In this document: in pieces, positions 45,856 to 53,892 of the stretch
How the letters are laid out: the number at the start of each line of letters is the position of its first letter
Numbering within the stretch: position 1 is the stretch's first letter
DNA from: MWEI01 sp964600235
GTDB taxonomy: Bacteria; Desulfobacterota; Desulfomonilia; UBA1062
Direction: 5' to 3'
DNA length: 64,000 nt
NCBI GenBank assembly: GCA_964600235.1
Contig: CAZRIV010000009.1
Location: 62,001 to 126,000 of the forward strand
Translations under genes and position numbers: made by a program
Notes under the pieces: model-generated
Told to the model about the DNA's origin: nothing
Databases searched by the model: none
The model's input: only the letters and a program-made list of their open reading frames with translations

Positions 45856-46590
45856 ATGAGATCGTTGAGAATAACCTGCATGTTCATCCTATGCGCGGCG
45901 AGTGTTTTCCTGACTGGCCTGCCGTGCGAGGCAGCCCCGCGCCTGCAACTGGACCAGGACATCTACGATGCCGGCAGGGTTCCTCAAGGCAAGGATGTCA
46001 CCCATGAATTCATATTCAGGAATGCCGGGGACAAGGCCCTTCTCATCAAACCCAAGGCGTGTTGAGGCGCCACGGTGACCGTCCCGGGCGGACGGCTGGC
46101 AGAGACGGACAGGTATTCCATAGAACCGGGAAAATCGCAGGCAGTAAAGGTGACTATCCCTACCCGGTATATCCGCACCAGGGAACCCTACCTGAAGAAC
46201 GACATTTTTGTGGAAACCAACGATCCGGACAAAGGGCTGGTGAGGCTCGCCATGAAGCTCCAGGTGATGGATGTTCTCTCCATGACTCCTGAAGTGATAA
46301 ACTTCGGGTCCGTCAGGACAGGGTCCGTGAACACCCGGGAGGTGATCATCACCAATAAAGGCAAGGATCCCATAACCCTCACGAGAATCACCGCCTCACC
46401 GGAGGCCTCACTGAAAACATCCCGGCAGGGCGGCATAAAGCTCGATCCGGGGAAATCGGTTGCAGTGGTGGTAACATACAAACCAGTTGCCCTGCAGAAG
46501 CGTTTTCTGGGGCTCCTCCAGGTCGAGACCGACCTGGGGTACTTCAAGGTGAAAAGCATCCGTGTGAGGGCATCGGTCGAGAACACATGA
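45856..46590 (+). CDS. Exported DUF1573 protein with in-frame TGA read as selenocysteine (Cys69-Sec70)
   Basis: One gene of 244 residues if the TGA at 46063-46065 is read as selenocysteine. Signal peptide 1-27 (RITCMFILCAASVFLTGLPC, cut after EA), then a DUF1573 immunoglobulin-like domain: LDQDIYDAGRVPQGKDVTHEF, FRNAGDKALLIKPKAC, TGA, GATVTVPGG, SIEPGKSQAVKVT, DIFVETNDPDKG. A second similar domain (about 145-244) opens MTPEVINFGSVRTGSV. The TGA stands right after a Cys codon where family members usually have a CGC motif, the frame stays open for 525 nt, and the domain crosses the TGA without a break. A SECIS-like hairpin follows. ATG 45856 has GGAGG at 11 nt; the GTG at 45844 overlaps that site. 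Divergent from arsR. Alternative: pseudogene or sequencing error, less likely. Confidence 0.85.
46063..46100 (+). promoter_or_regulatory. Putative bacterial SECIS element (UGA plus hairpin)
   Basis: Directly after TGA (46063-46065): outer stem GCCA (46069-46072)/TGGC (46097-46100), inner perfect 6-bp stem CCGTCC (46079-46084)/GGACGG (46090-46095), apical loop CGGGC. The loop begins 19 nt after the TGA and has G as second base, within the usual bacterial SECIS model (loop 16-37 nt downstream, G among the first two loop bases). It would bind SelB during translation. Confidence 0.75.
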
Positions 46591-46634
46591 GGGCCGGTGT
46601 CCGGTCAGATGTCAATGCGTCTGATCAGGTTCTG

Positions 46635-46663
46635 CTTTCCGGATGCTTATTCCTTCCGGAAGG
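46635..46663. terminator. Possible hairpin between the selenoprotein gene and emrB-like gene
   Basis: CTTTCCGGA (46635-46643) pairs with TCCGGAAGG (46655-46663) with one G-U; no T tract. It sits between convergent genes. Weak. Confidence 0.3.
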
Positions 46664-46725
46664 CATTGTGCTGATGGGACTGGAACAAAAGGTCCGTAAG
46701 GCTGAGGTAGAACAGTTTATTCCGG

Positions 46726-48288
46726 TTATTCAGAACCCGGCTGCACCTGCCCCCTGGGTACGTTGTTTTTCATGAAGATCACCAGGGGGATGAGGATGAG
46801 CATCATCCAGGTGAGCAGATAAAATACATCTGCGAACGAGAGCATCCCCGCCTGTTTCAGCAGGCCCTCGTACATGATGCCGAGCCCACCGTGCTTCGCC
46901 GAGGCGGCGTCGAGGCCGCGCTGCTGGAGCAGCTCCATGCCCTGCTGGGCGCGCATCGTATACAGCTGATCATACGGAGTCAGGTGCTCCACGAGGGATG
47001 CCTGGTGAACCTGGGCCCTGCGTCCCACCATGGTAGCCACAAAGGCGATGCCTATGCTGCCGCCGATATTACGGATGAGGTTGTAGACGGCAGTGGCGTT
47101 GCCCATGGCCTCCTTCTGAATGCCTGAGATGGTCAGGGTAGTGAGCGGGATGAAGAGCATGCCCATGCCGACGCCCATGAAGATCCTGGGCCACAGGACC
47201 GTCCCGAAATCTACGCCCAGCGTGAACCTGGCCATGAGAAGTGTTGAATATGCGGTGAAAAGGATACCGAGAATGACGAAAACCTTGGGATTGGAACGGT
47301 GGAGGAACCTGCCCACGAGCGGCATGGTTATAAGGTTAGCCACGCCGCCCGGCGCCAGCACGAGGCCGGCCAGGCTAGCGGTGTAGCCCATGAGGGTCTG
47401 GAGATAGATGGGCAGGAGCACCAGTGTCCCGAACAGGTTTGCCATGAAGAAAAACATGGCTACGTTCCCGATGGTGTAGGAGTAGTCTCGAAATACGCTT
47501 AAGTCGACGATGGGCCGTTCAGCATGGCGTTCCACCAGGACGAACAGGCTAAGGGAAAGCGCTGCAATGACAGCCAGTGCTATCATGAGGTTTGAACTGA
47601 ACCAGTCGTTTCTCTGCCCGCGGTCAAGAAGGAGCTGGAGGCAGCCGACGCCTGAGCCCAGCAGGACAAGTCCCCAATAGTCTATCTTCATGCGCACGGC
47701 CTTCATGTACGGGGGGTCTACGATGAAGAAGACCGCCATGATGACCGAGATGATGCCGATGGGAATATTGATGAAGAACACCCAGTTCCAGGTGAGCACG
47801 TCCGTGATCCATCCGCCGAGGACCGGCCCGATGATAGGGCCGAAGCTGACGCCGAGGCCGAAGATGGCCATGGCGATGCCGTACTGCTGGGGCGGGAAAG
47901 ATTCGAGCAGGATGGCCTGGGAAAGCGGCGGCATGGACCCGCCGGTAAGGCCCTGGAGTATCCTGAATACGATGAGACTCTCTATGTTCCAGGCCGCCCC
48001 GCACAAAAAAGAGCTGACGGTGAACATCACGATGGAAAAAAGGAGGTATCGCTTGCGGCCGAAAAGCCTGCTCAGCCAACCGGTCATGGGGATGATCACC
48101 GCGTTGGCTGCCAGATATGCCGTGATGGACCACGTCGCTTCATCAATACCCGCAGAGAGGCTTCCCCTGATATGGTCGAGGGCGACATTGACCACTGAGG
48201 TGTCGAGCACGACCATGAGCATGGGAAGCATCACGGTTATGGCTACAAGCCATTTGTTTGCAGGTACAAAAGGGGACGAGTCCGTCAT
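46726..48288 (-). CDS. emrB: EmrB/QacA-type multidrug MFS transporter (DHA2, 14 helices)
   Basis: 520-residue inner-membrane drug/proton antiporter. DHA2 hallmarks: VVLDTSVVNVALDHI in helix 1, motif A GWLSRLFGRKRY, motif B region RILQGLTGGSMPPLSQA, motif C GLGVSFGPIIGPVLGGW. About 14 hydrophobic segments with a loop near residue 440-470 (QQGMELLQQRGLDAAS). It works with the HlyD-like adaptor encoded just upstream (17 nt); a TolC-like outer-membrane channel is not in the window. The gene ends in a convergent region with the selenoprotein gene. Confidence 0.94.
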   Translation of the reverse strand: MTDSSPFVPANKWLVAITVMLPMLMVVLDTSVVNVALDHIRGSLSAGIDEATWSITAYLAANAVIIPMTGWLSRLFGRKRYLLFSIVMFTVSSFLCGAAWNIESLIVFRILQGLTGGSMPPLSQAILLESFPPQQYGIAMAIFGLGVSFGPIIGPVLGGWITDVLTWNWVFFINIPIGIISVIMAVFFIVDPPYMKAVRMKIDYWGLVLLGSGVGCLQLLLDRGQRNDWFSSNLMIALAVIAALSLSLFVLVERHAERPIVDLSVFRDYSYTIGNVAMFFFMANLFGTLVLLPIYLQTLMGYTASLAGLVLAPGGVANLITMPLVGRFLHRSNPKVFVILGILFTAYSTLLMARFTLGVDFGTVLWPRIFMGVGMGMLFIPLTTLTISGIQKEAMGNATAVYNLIRNIGGSIGIAFVATMVGRRAQVHQASLVEHLTPYDQLYTMRAQQGMELLQQRGLDAASAKHGGLGIMYEGLLKQAGMLSFADVFYLLTWMMLILIPLVIFMKNNVPRGQVQPGSE

Positions 48289-48305
48289 GTGAACGCCTGA
48301 GCCGG

Positions 48306-49403
48306 TCAGTTCTTAACGATTATGGTAGGCTGAACCGACATACCCACACGGAGGAGATGTTCAGGGTCGTTGCCCTTTTCCAGAACGATCTTCACCGGGA
48401 TCCGCTGGACCACCTTCACATAGTTGCCTGTGGCATTCTCGGGCGGGAACAGGGAAAAGACGCCGCCGGTGCCTGCCATGATACTGTCTACGGTCCCCCT
48501 GAAGGTCTTGCCGGGATAGGTGTCCACCTTTATCCTTACCTTCTGACCCGGCCGCACGTTGGTGAGCTGGGTCTCCTTGTAGTTTGCCACAATCCACACG
48601 TCATCCAGGGGGACAATGGCCATGAGGGGCTGTCCGGAGACCACCTGGTTGCCGACCTCGGCACTCCTCTTGGTGACATACCCGTCCGCAGGGGCATAGA
48701 TCTTCGTGTAGCCCTGCTTCAGGCTCTCGGATGCAAGCACCTGCTTCTTCTGTTCCAGCATGTACCCCTGGGACCTGAGCGCGGTCTTCGTCTGCTCCAC
48801 AACGAGCTTCTGGGTCTCCAGAGAGGCAATCGCCTGTTTTACCTGCTCGCGGGCGGCCTCCACCTGGGCACCGGCGATATCATGAACGGTCGTTGCCTTC
48901 TCCAGGGTCGCCTCTGCCAGGATTCCTTTGTCATAGAGTTTCTGTGCCCGGGCCAAATCCTGCTTTGCCTGCTTCAGAGTTGCCTCCTGCAGGGCAAGTG
49001 TCGCCCGTGCGGTATCTATCCTCGACTGGATCTCGGCAAGCTGTTTGACTGACACTTCCACCCTCACGGAAAGCTCGCTCAATTTTGACTGCTCTGAATC
49101 CACTGTGGCCCTGGCATCATTGACCTTGACATCGTAATCCCTGCTGTCCACATCCAGCAGGAGAAGACCCTTTCGAACCATCTGGTTGTCCTTGACATAA
49201 AAGGTCTTTATCGTACCTGCGACCTTGGGCGCAATGGAGTGTATCCTTCCGGTCACATAGGCATCATCCGTGGAGATGTAAAATCTTGTGTGCCTTACAT
49301 AGAAATAGACACCCACGATAATCATGGCTGCCACAATTCCGAACACCAGAAAAATGGTCTTCTTTTTCGATCCGGCAGAGACCCCCTGACCTTGCTCTTC
49401 CAT
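48306..49403 (-). CDS. emrA: EmrA/HlyD-family membrane fusion protein
   Basis: 365-residue periplasmic adaptor of the EmrAB-like pump. One N-terminal helix (IFLVFGIVAAMIIVGVYFYV), lipoyl half STDDAYVTGRIHSIAPKVAG, a long coiled-coil hairpin (about 90-210, regular Ala/Gln/Lys heptads such as LKQAKQDLARAQKLYDKG), second lipoyl half TKIYAPADGYVTKRSAEVG and a beta-barrel with NYKETQLTNVRPGQKVRI. Standard length and order for EmrA. The TetR-type regulator gene lies 62 nt upstream on the same strand, so all three may form one transcript. Confidence 0.94.
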   Translation of the reverse strand: MEEQGQGVSAGSKKKTIFLVFGIVAAMIIVGVYFYVRHTRFYISTDDAYVTGRIHSIAPKVAGTIKTFYVKDNQMVRKGLLLLDVDSRDYDVKVNDARATVDSEQSKLSELSVRVEVSVKQLAEIQSRIDTARATLALQEATLKQAKQDLARAQKLYDKGILAEATLEKATTVHDIAGAQVEAAREQVKQAIASLETQKLVVEQTKTALRSQGYMLEQKKQVLASESLKQGYTKIYAPADGYVTKRSAEVGNQVVSGQPLMAIVPLDDVWIVANYKETQLTNVRPGQKVRIKVDTYPGKTFRGTVDSIMAGTGGVFSLFPPENATGNYVKVVQRIPVKIVLEKGNDPEHLLRVGMSVQPTIIVKN

Positions 49404-49465
49404 GCACTCCTCCTGAATGAATCCCCTCGTATGGGTTTGATTAAACCCTTTCTGCCTGCACAGCC

Positions 49466-50134
49466 CTATGTCGACCCGGTTTCATTTGATGAGCAGTACG
49501 ATCTCATGGCAGCCAGCGAAAACCTGGTTATATGACCGGCTATCTCCTCAATCTCTTCCGGGCTGAAGCAATCCTTCCCTGCTATCCTTTTTATCACCTC
49601 ACGGGAGTTCCGGTAAAACAGGCACTGCCCAACAATGCTCGCCGCACACAGCCTGCAGGTCTGATCATCATGCCCGTGCCCTACAAGATCCCGGATCATG
49701 CTCATGAGAAGATTGTACGACGGCCTGACTGTCTCATTCACCATGATATCAAAGGCCTGGGTGGGTTCAATGAGCTCCCGGGCAAAGAGTTTCCAGAAGC
49801 ACGATGCCCTGCCCGGGCTGAGCAACCGGAACATGAGAGAACGGATAAAAGCGCTGAGCCTCTGTTCCCGAGAAGATGATCCGTTTAGGGCGAAATCAGG
49901 AGGGTATTCCTCCATGGCCTGTTCCCTGAAGTGTTTCATGACATCAAGATAAAGCCCTTCTTTGTCGCCGAAGTGATAGCTCACCAGTGCGATGTTCAGA
50001 TTTACCCTCGAACATATCTTCCTGATCGTGGCCCCTGCAAATCCGTGCTCTACAAAAATCTCACCAGCAGCATCGAGAATACGGGTCCTGGCGTCTGCGC
50101 TCAATCCCTTGTTCAACGACACGTGAAACCCCAT
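49466..50134 (-). CDS. TetR-family repressor (CecR-like) of the emrAB-like pump
   Basis: 222-residue repressor. The N-terminal HTH reads ARTRILDAAGEIFVEHG, ATIRKICSRVNLNIALVSYHF and KEGLYLDVMKHF, with a CecR/DUF1956-like ligand domain (FARELIEPTQAFDIMV ... GQCLFYRNSREVIKR). It likely represses its own operon and releases DNA on binding a drug. The start is uncertain: ATG 50134 lacks a Shine-Dalgarno, while GTG 50122 has GGGG at 6 nt; a TTG at 50143 also exists. An operator-like palindrome overlaps the start, fitting autoregulation. Confidence 0.85.
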   Translation of the reverse strand: MGFHVSLNKGLSADARTRILDAAGEIFVEHGFAGATIRKICSRVNLNIALVSYHFGDKEGLYLDVMKHFREQAMEEYPPDFALNGSSSREQRLSAFIRSLMFRLLSPGRASCFWKLFARELIEPTQAFDIMVNETVRPSYNLLMSMIRDLVGHGHDDQTCRLCAASIVGQCLFYRNSREVIKRIAGKDCFSPEEIEEIAGHITRFSLAAMRSYCSSNETGST

Positions 50135-50153
50135 TTCAAACAAATGTTTAAAA
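50134..50153. promoter_or_regulatory. Probable TetR-type operator
   Basis: Imperfect palindrome TTTCAAACA - AA - TGTTTAAAA (one mismatch in nine) touching the start codon of the TetR-type gene. Symmetry, length and position fit an autoregulatory site. Confidence 0.6.
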
Positions 50154-50401
50154 TGATCGAGTTACCGTCATATGCGCTCAAAGTCAAGGTGCATTATGCT
50201 CGGATCATTACGATGCAAAAGCATTTTAAGAGACAATAACCCGTTCCTTACAAAAGCCCTCTGCCGGGAAGGAAACCGATATGTTTTGATTTTCTGATTC
50301 GCTGTCATGTCTTACGATTATTTTCAAACGCCCTGTTCCAAAAGACAATAACCGCATTATAATATATTCCATGTAGCACATGTCTTTGCACTGGGAATCA
50401 T

Positions 50402-51697
50402 ATGACATCAAAAACAACACTGCCGTTCCTTGACCATATAGATGTGCCCGAAACGACATGCCGGGCATGGCAGGAGTCCGTCAATTGGGTATCAGAGATG
50501 TTCAAAGCACCGTCAGTATTAATCACACGATTCCATGATCGCCACATGGAGGTGTTCCTCACGAACCGGGTGGCCAGGCATCGGCATTCCACCGCTCTGA
50601 ATACACGGGATCTGATCACTCTCGAACTGCTGGGTGAGCATGTCCTGCACCACAGAAAGCCCTTGCATGTACCCGACCTCTCCAAAGACCCCTATTGGAA
50701 TAAGAATCCGGAAACCTCTCAGGGCATGGTCTCATACGTGGGCATGCCCCTTTTCTGGCCCAAGGGCGAGGCCTTCGGCGTCATAAATATACTGGACACA
50801 AAAGAAACCCTCTACCAGGATGATTTGGTTAATCTTCTGAAAAATTTCACGGCCTTTTTCACGGCAGATCTTCAAAGCATCTACCTGGCCACAGAACTTG
50901 AAAAGGCGAACAGGGCGACCCTAAAACTGAAAAAGGAAATGAGTCTTTTCCTTGGGATAGCAGCCCATGACCTGAAGGGGTCTCTGAACGTACTTATGGG
51001 CTGCAGCAACATGCTCATGGACAAGGTTCATGCCCAGACGAAAAAGGAACATACCTATCTGGACCTCATTCGCAAATCAGGCATTGCCATGCAAAACCTC
51101 CTGGATGAGCTGATGGACATCTCCAGGATCGAGTCCATGCGTGTTCCCATAAGTTTCCAAGAGACCGACCTGACACAGCTTGTGAAAGACGCTATCCAGT
51201 CGCATCAGCCCCTGGCCGAGACCAAGGGCATTCAGATCAACCTGCTGTCACCACCGGGGCCGATCAAGACGATTATCGATGCCGCCAAAATCGATCAGGT
51301 GCTCAGCAACCTCATCTCCAACGCCGTGAAATTCTCTCACAGATATTCTGTCATAACCGTGTCCATTGTCCAAAAGCCTGAAGAATTCGTTGTCTCTGTC
51401 CAGGACCAGGGACCGGGTATCCCCATGGACGAGCAGTATAACCTTTTCAGACCCTTCCAGACCACAAGCATCCAGCCGCCTGAAGGCGAGACGAGCACGG
51501 GCTTGGGACTCTATATCGCCCGGAGGATCGTTGAAGAACACGGCGGCCGGATATGGGTCGAGAGTGAAACAGGTACCGGATCCATGTTCACCTTCAGCCT
51601 CAAACAAGGACAAGCAACGATGAAAAAGTCGGAAACGACGAAGCGGCACGCACCGGCAAAACATCCCGCCACCCTGAAAGAGTCGTCTTCCCGGTAA
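50402..51697 (+). CDS. GAF-domain sensor histidine kinase
   Basis: 431-residue cytoplasmic kinase without membrane helices. Residues about 15-165 form a GAF-type sensor (ITRFHDRHMEVFLTN, HVLHHRKPLHVPDLSKD, MVSYVGMPLFWPKGE, GVINILD). A coiled-coil link leads to HisKA (GIAAHDLKGSLNVLMG, phospho-His) and the ATPase domain: N box QVLSNLISNAVKFS, G1 DQGPGIPMDE, G2 TGLGLYIARRIVEEHGG. The C-terminal 25 residues are Lys/Thr/Ser-rich. The architecture matches light/redox or small-molecule sensor kinases; no response regulator gene is adjacent. A 26-bp inverted repeat lies 142 nt past the stop. Confidence 0.9.
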   Translation: MTSKTTLPFLDHIDVPETTCRAWQESVNWVSEMFKAPSVLITRFHDRHMEVFLTNRVARHRHSTALNTRDLITLELLGEHVLHHRKPLHVPDLSKDPYWNKNPETSQGMVSYVGMPLFWPKGEAFGVINILDTKETLYQDDLVNLLKNFTAFFTADLQSIYLATELEKANRATLKLKKEMSLFLGIAAHDLKGSLNVLMGCSNMLMDKVHAQTKKEHTYLDLIRKSGIAMQNLLDELMDISRIESMRVPISFQETDLTQLVKDAIQSHQPLAETKGIQINLLSPPGPIKTIIDAAKIDQVLSNLISNAVKFSHRYSVITVSIVQKPEEFVVSVQDQGPGIPMDEQYNLFRPFQTTSIQPPEGETSTGLGLYIARRIVEEHGGRIWVESETGTGSMFTFSLKQGQATMKKSETTKRHAPAKHPATLKESSSR

Positions 51698-51839
51698 GGC
51701 GTCTTCTTTCCCGTTAGAGTCTGCCCCGGGACAGAGCCCTTTAACCCGGTTTGTGCATTTGGAAGTGTACATATGTACCTGATACACTCCAAGGGTGCGT
51801 CGGCATATGGTTCGTGCCAGGCAAAATTGTTTTCATAAG

Positions 51840-51925
51840 TCCGTTAAAAGCAGTGATCTCGACGCCTCAAATATCCGGCATAATAGGCATTAATCGGAAG
51901 CGTCGAGATCACTGCTTTTAACGGA
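51840..51925. terminator. 26-bp perfect inverted repeat between convergent genes
   Basis: Arms 51840-51865 and 51900-51925 are perfect reverse complements with a 34-nt loop, between the histidine kinase (+) and adenylate cyclase (-). No T tract on either side, so simple Rho-independent termination is doubtful; it could still act as a strong RNA structure for both transcripts. Confidence 0.55.
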
Positions 51926-51977
51926 TCAATGTGAAACCATCTCAAGCGCACAATCCGGGTTTAAAAACCCGGGCAGC

Positions 51978-53876
51978 CTATCCCATGAGGGAGATGACCG
52001 CCTGGGTGAGGTATATCTGATTGCCCTCCTTGGGCAGCCAGATGTTGACCTGGGTGGAAGGTTTCTTCATCCTGGCCATCCAGGCACCGATCTGCTCGGG
52101 TTTGAGCGAGATGCAGAAGAGTTCATTCCACGTGTTCATATACAGCACATCCATATCGCGGATGGAATGAAGGCTGTCGGGATTTTCGATATTCGCAACG
52201 ACAACCACGTGCTTGGCATATTTGTCTTCTATGAGGGATGAACGGTCAAGGCCGATGGATCCGGCCTCAGGTATCAGCGAGTTCAATTTCCAGATAAGAG
52301 ACTGAATATCGTAGAGCGCCACCTTTGATACATTGGGGATCATGTGGAAGGCGGTGGATGCATCGAAGCGTTTATTGTACACGAGCCATGCGAGGATCCT
52401 GGTCACCCTGTCCGATTCCATGATGGGGGGCTCCCTGTTCAGATCAGGAGATTGCTCGAATATGCACCAGAGCCCTTCCTTATAGGCAAAGAAGAGGTCA
52501 CGGTAGGCAGGCTCTTTCCTCTTCACCCGTTTTTCAGACTCTATCTTTCCCTCTTTCGATACATAAAAAGACTCCACCCGCCGCCTGAGCACTTCCACCT
52601 CGATATCGTCTTTCAGAGCTGAATTGCCCAGGTAGGTTCTCGCCCTCCTGATGAGCTGCACCGTGGCGAGTTTCAGGAACGAATGGAGGTCATCTCCGAA
52701 TTTTCTGTACTTATCCACTCCCCATTCAGAGAACTCGTTCAGTTCCTTGATGGCATTCAAAGACCATCCCCATGACTTGATGATATCGACCATGATGGCT
52801 GCCTTGTCGTCACGCTCCAGCTTGAAGAGATCCGTGCTCTTCAGGTTGGGACTTACCTTCAGATAGAAGCACTTCCGAAGCAGATCAACGGCACCCTCGT
52901 CATTGCGGGCTCCATAATAATCCTCCACCCGGCGCAGCACCTGATAATAAGGATCAATGATGTCATTCTCCTGGGCGAAAAACACATTTTTTTTGAGCAC
53001 ATTGCATAAGAGCATGTCCCGTGCGGGTGCATCCAGGTAGCTGGAAACAAGAGCCATTTTCAGGACGGATTTCAGAGGATCATCAAGGGCCTTATGCATC
53101 TGCCAGAGTGCCGCACCCAGGAGCTCCTGCTCGGGTATGGATTCAAGATCCCCGAGATCAATATATTCCTCGTCATAAGGTCTACTCTGGGAATGAATGG
53201 TAGACCGCATCCTTTCATAGGTAGCCTGCCCGCCGTCAGGCGGCACGATCCACCAGAGCGGCACCCTTCCCTCTATCAGGGTCAGGGTGCGGTAGAATTC
53301 CTCCTTGAGTATCGATTTCAGGGCCGAACCGGAACCTTCCTGGGATATGGCCCCGAAGTTGTTTGCCCTGATATCCTCGACGTCCATGAGAAAAAAATGT
53401 ATGGCCAGAAGATATTTACCGGTAATCCACCGCTGAAGAAGCCTCAGCTTCCTGCTCAGGATCTTCAAACGTTCCGGCGGGATCTGCCTGTTGTCCACAA
53501 CGACCCAGATGTCATAATCCGATTCCCTCGTCTGGGCCAGGCTGCCGACTGATCCTATGGTGAACAGGGCCTCTATCTCGAGCTTTCTCGGGATATAATC
53601 CTGCATCCTCCCGAGCTTGACCCTGGAGGTAAGATAGGTCCCGATGTCCCTGAGGGTCTTGGAGGGCCACTCCATGTATTTGATGCCGCATGGACAGTCT
53701 TCCTGCTCCACAAAACCCGGCAGATTGGGGTGATTGACGTGAATGAGGAGAGGCAACAGCTCAAGGATGACCTTGGCCCCGGCCGGGTCACACTTGTGAA
53801 TTATTCTTTTTTTGTAGCGGTTGTAATTGGTAAAGGCCCTCAGGCCTATTGCCAGACTTGTATCCGTATGCCTCAT
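51978..53876 (-). CDS. Class I adenylate cyclase homologue (CyaA-like), shortened
   Basis: 632-residue cytoplasmic protein with the catalytic nucleotidyltransferase part of class I adenylate cyclases: IEALFTIGSVGSLAQTRESD then YDIWVVVD (Gly-Ser and Asp-x-Asp metal ligands), preceded by the RYKKRIIHKCDPAGAKVI helix. E. coli CyaA is 848 residues, with a C-terminal regulatory half; this one has about 300 residues after the catalytic core, including LAWLVYNKRFDASTAFHM and NTWNELFCISL. It should make cAMP. The ATG at 53876 has no clear Shine-Dalgarno. Upstream lgt ends 16 nt away on the same strand. Confidence 0.82.
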   Translation of the reverse strand: MRHTDTSLAIGLRAFTNYNRYKKRIIHKCDPAGAKVILELLPLLIHVNHPNLPGFVEQEDCPCGIKYMEWPSKTLRDIGTYLTSRVKLGRMQDYIPRKLEIEALFTIGSVGSLAQTRESDYDIWVVVDNRQIPPERLKILSRKLRLLQRWITGKYLLAIHFFLMDVEDIRANNFGAISQEGSGSALKSILKEEFYRTLTLIEGRVPLWWIVPPDGGQATYERMRSTIHSQSRPYDEEYIDLGDLESIPEQELLGAALWQMHKALDDPLKSVLKMALVSSYLDAPARDMLLCNVLKKNVFFAQENDIIDPYYQVLRRVEDYYGARNDEGAVDLLRKCFYLKVSPNLKSTDLFKLERDDKAAIMVDIIKSWGWSLNAIKELNEFSEWGVDKYRKFGDDLHSFLKLATVQLIRRARTYLGNSALKDDIEVEVLRRRVESFYVSKEGKIESEKRVKRKEPAYRDLFFAYKEGLWCIFEQSPDLNREPPIMESDRVTRILAWLVYNKRFDASTAFHMIPNVSKVALYDIQSLIWKLNSLIPEAGSIGLDRSSLIEDKYAKHVVVVANIENPDSLHSIRDMDVLYMNTWNELFCISLKPEQIGAWMARMKKPSTQVNIWLPKEGNQIYLTQAVISLMG

Positions 53877-53892
53877 CTAATAGCTTATCGCA

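Noticed and set aside
46075..46590. A separate downstream gene starting at GTG 46075
   Set aside because: It is in the same frame as the upstream coding sequence, starts inside the DUF1573 domain, and has no ribosome binding site; the TGA readthrough explains both halves.
45856..46590. Pseudogene with a nonsense mutation
   Set aside because: A lone TGA after Cys at a conserved redox position, an intact remainder and a SECIS-like hairpin fit selenocysteine better than decay. It remains the main alternative.
14778..51925. The three long inverted repeats as copies of one mobile element
   Set aside because: Their arm sequences are different from each other, and no flanking direct repeats or transposase are present.
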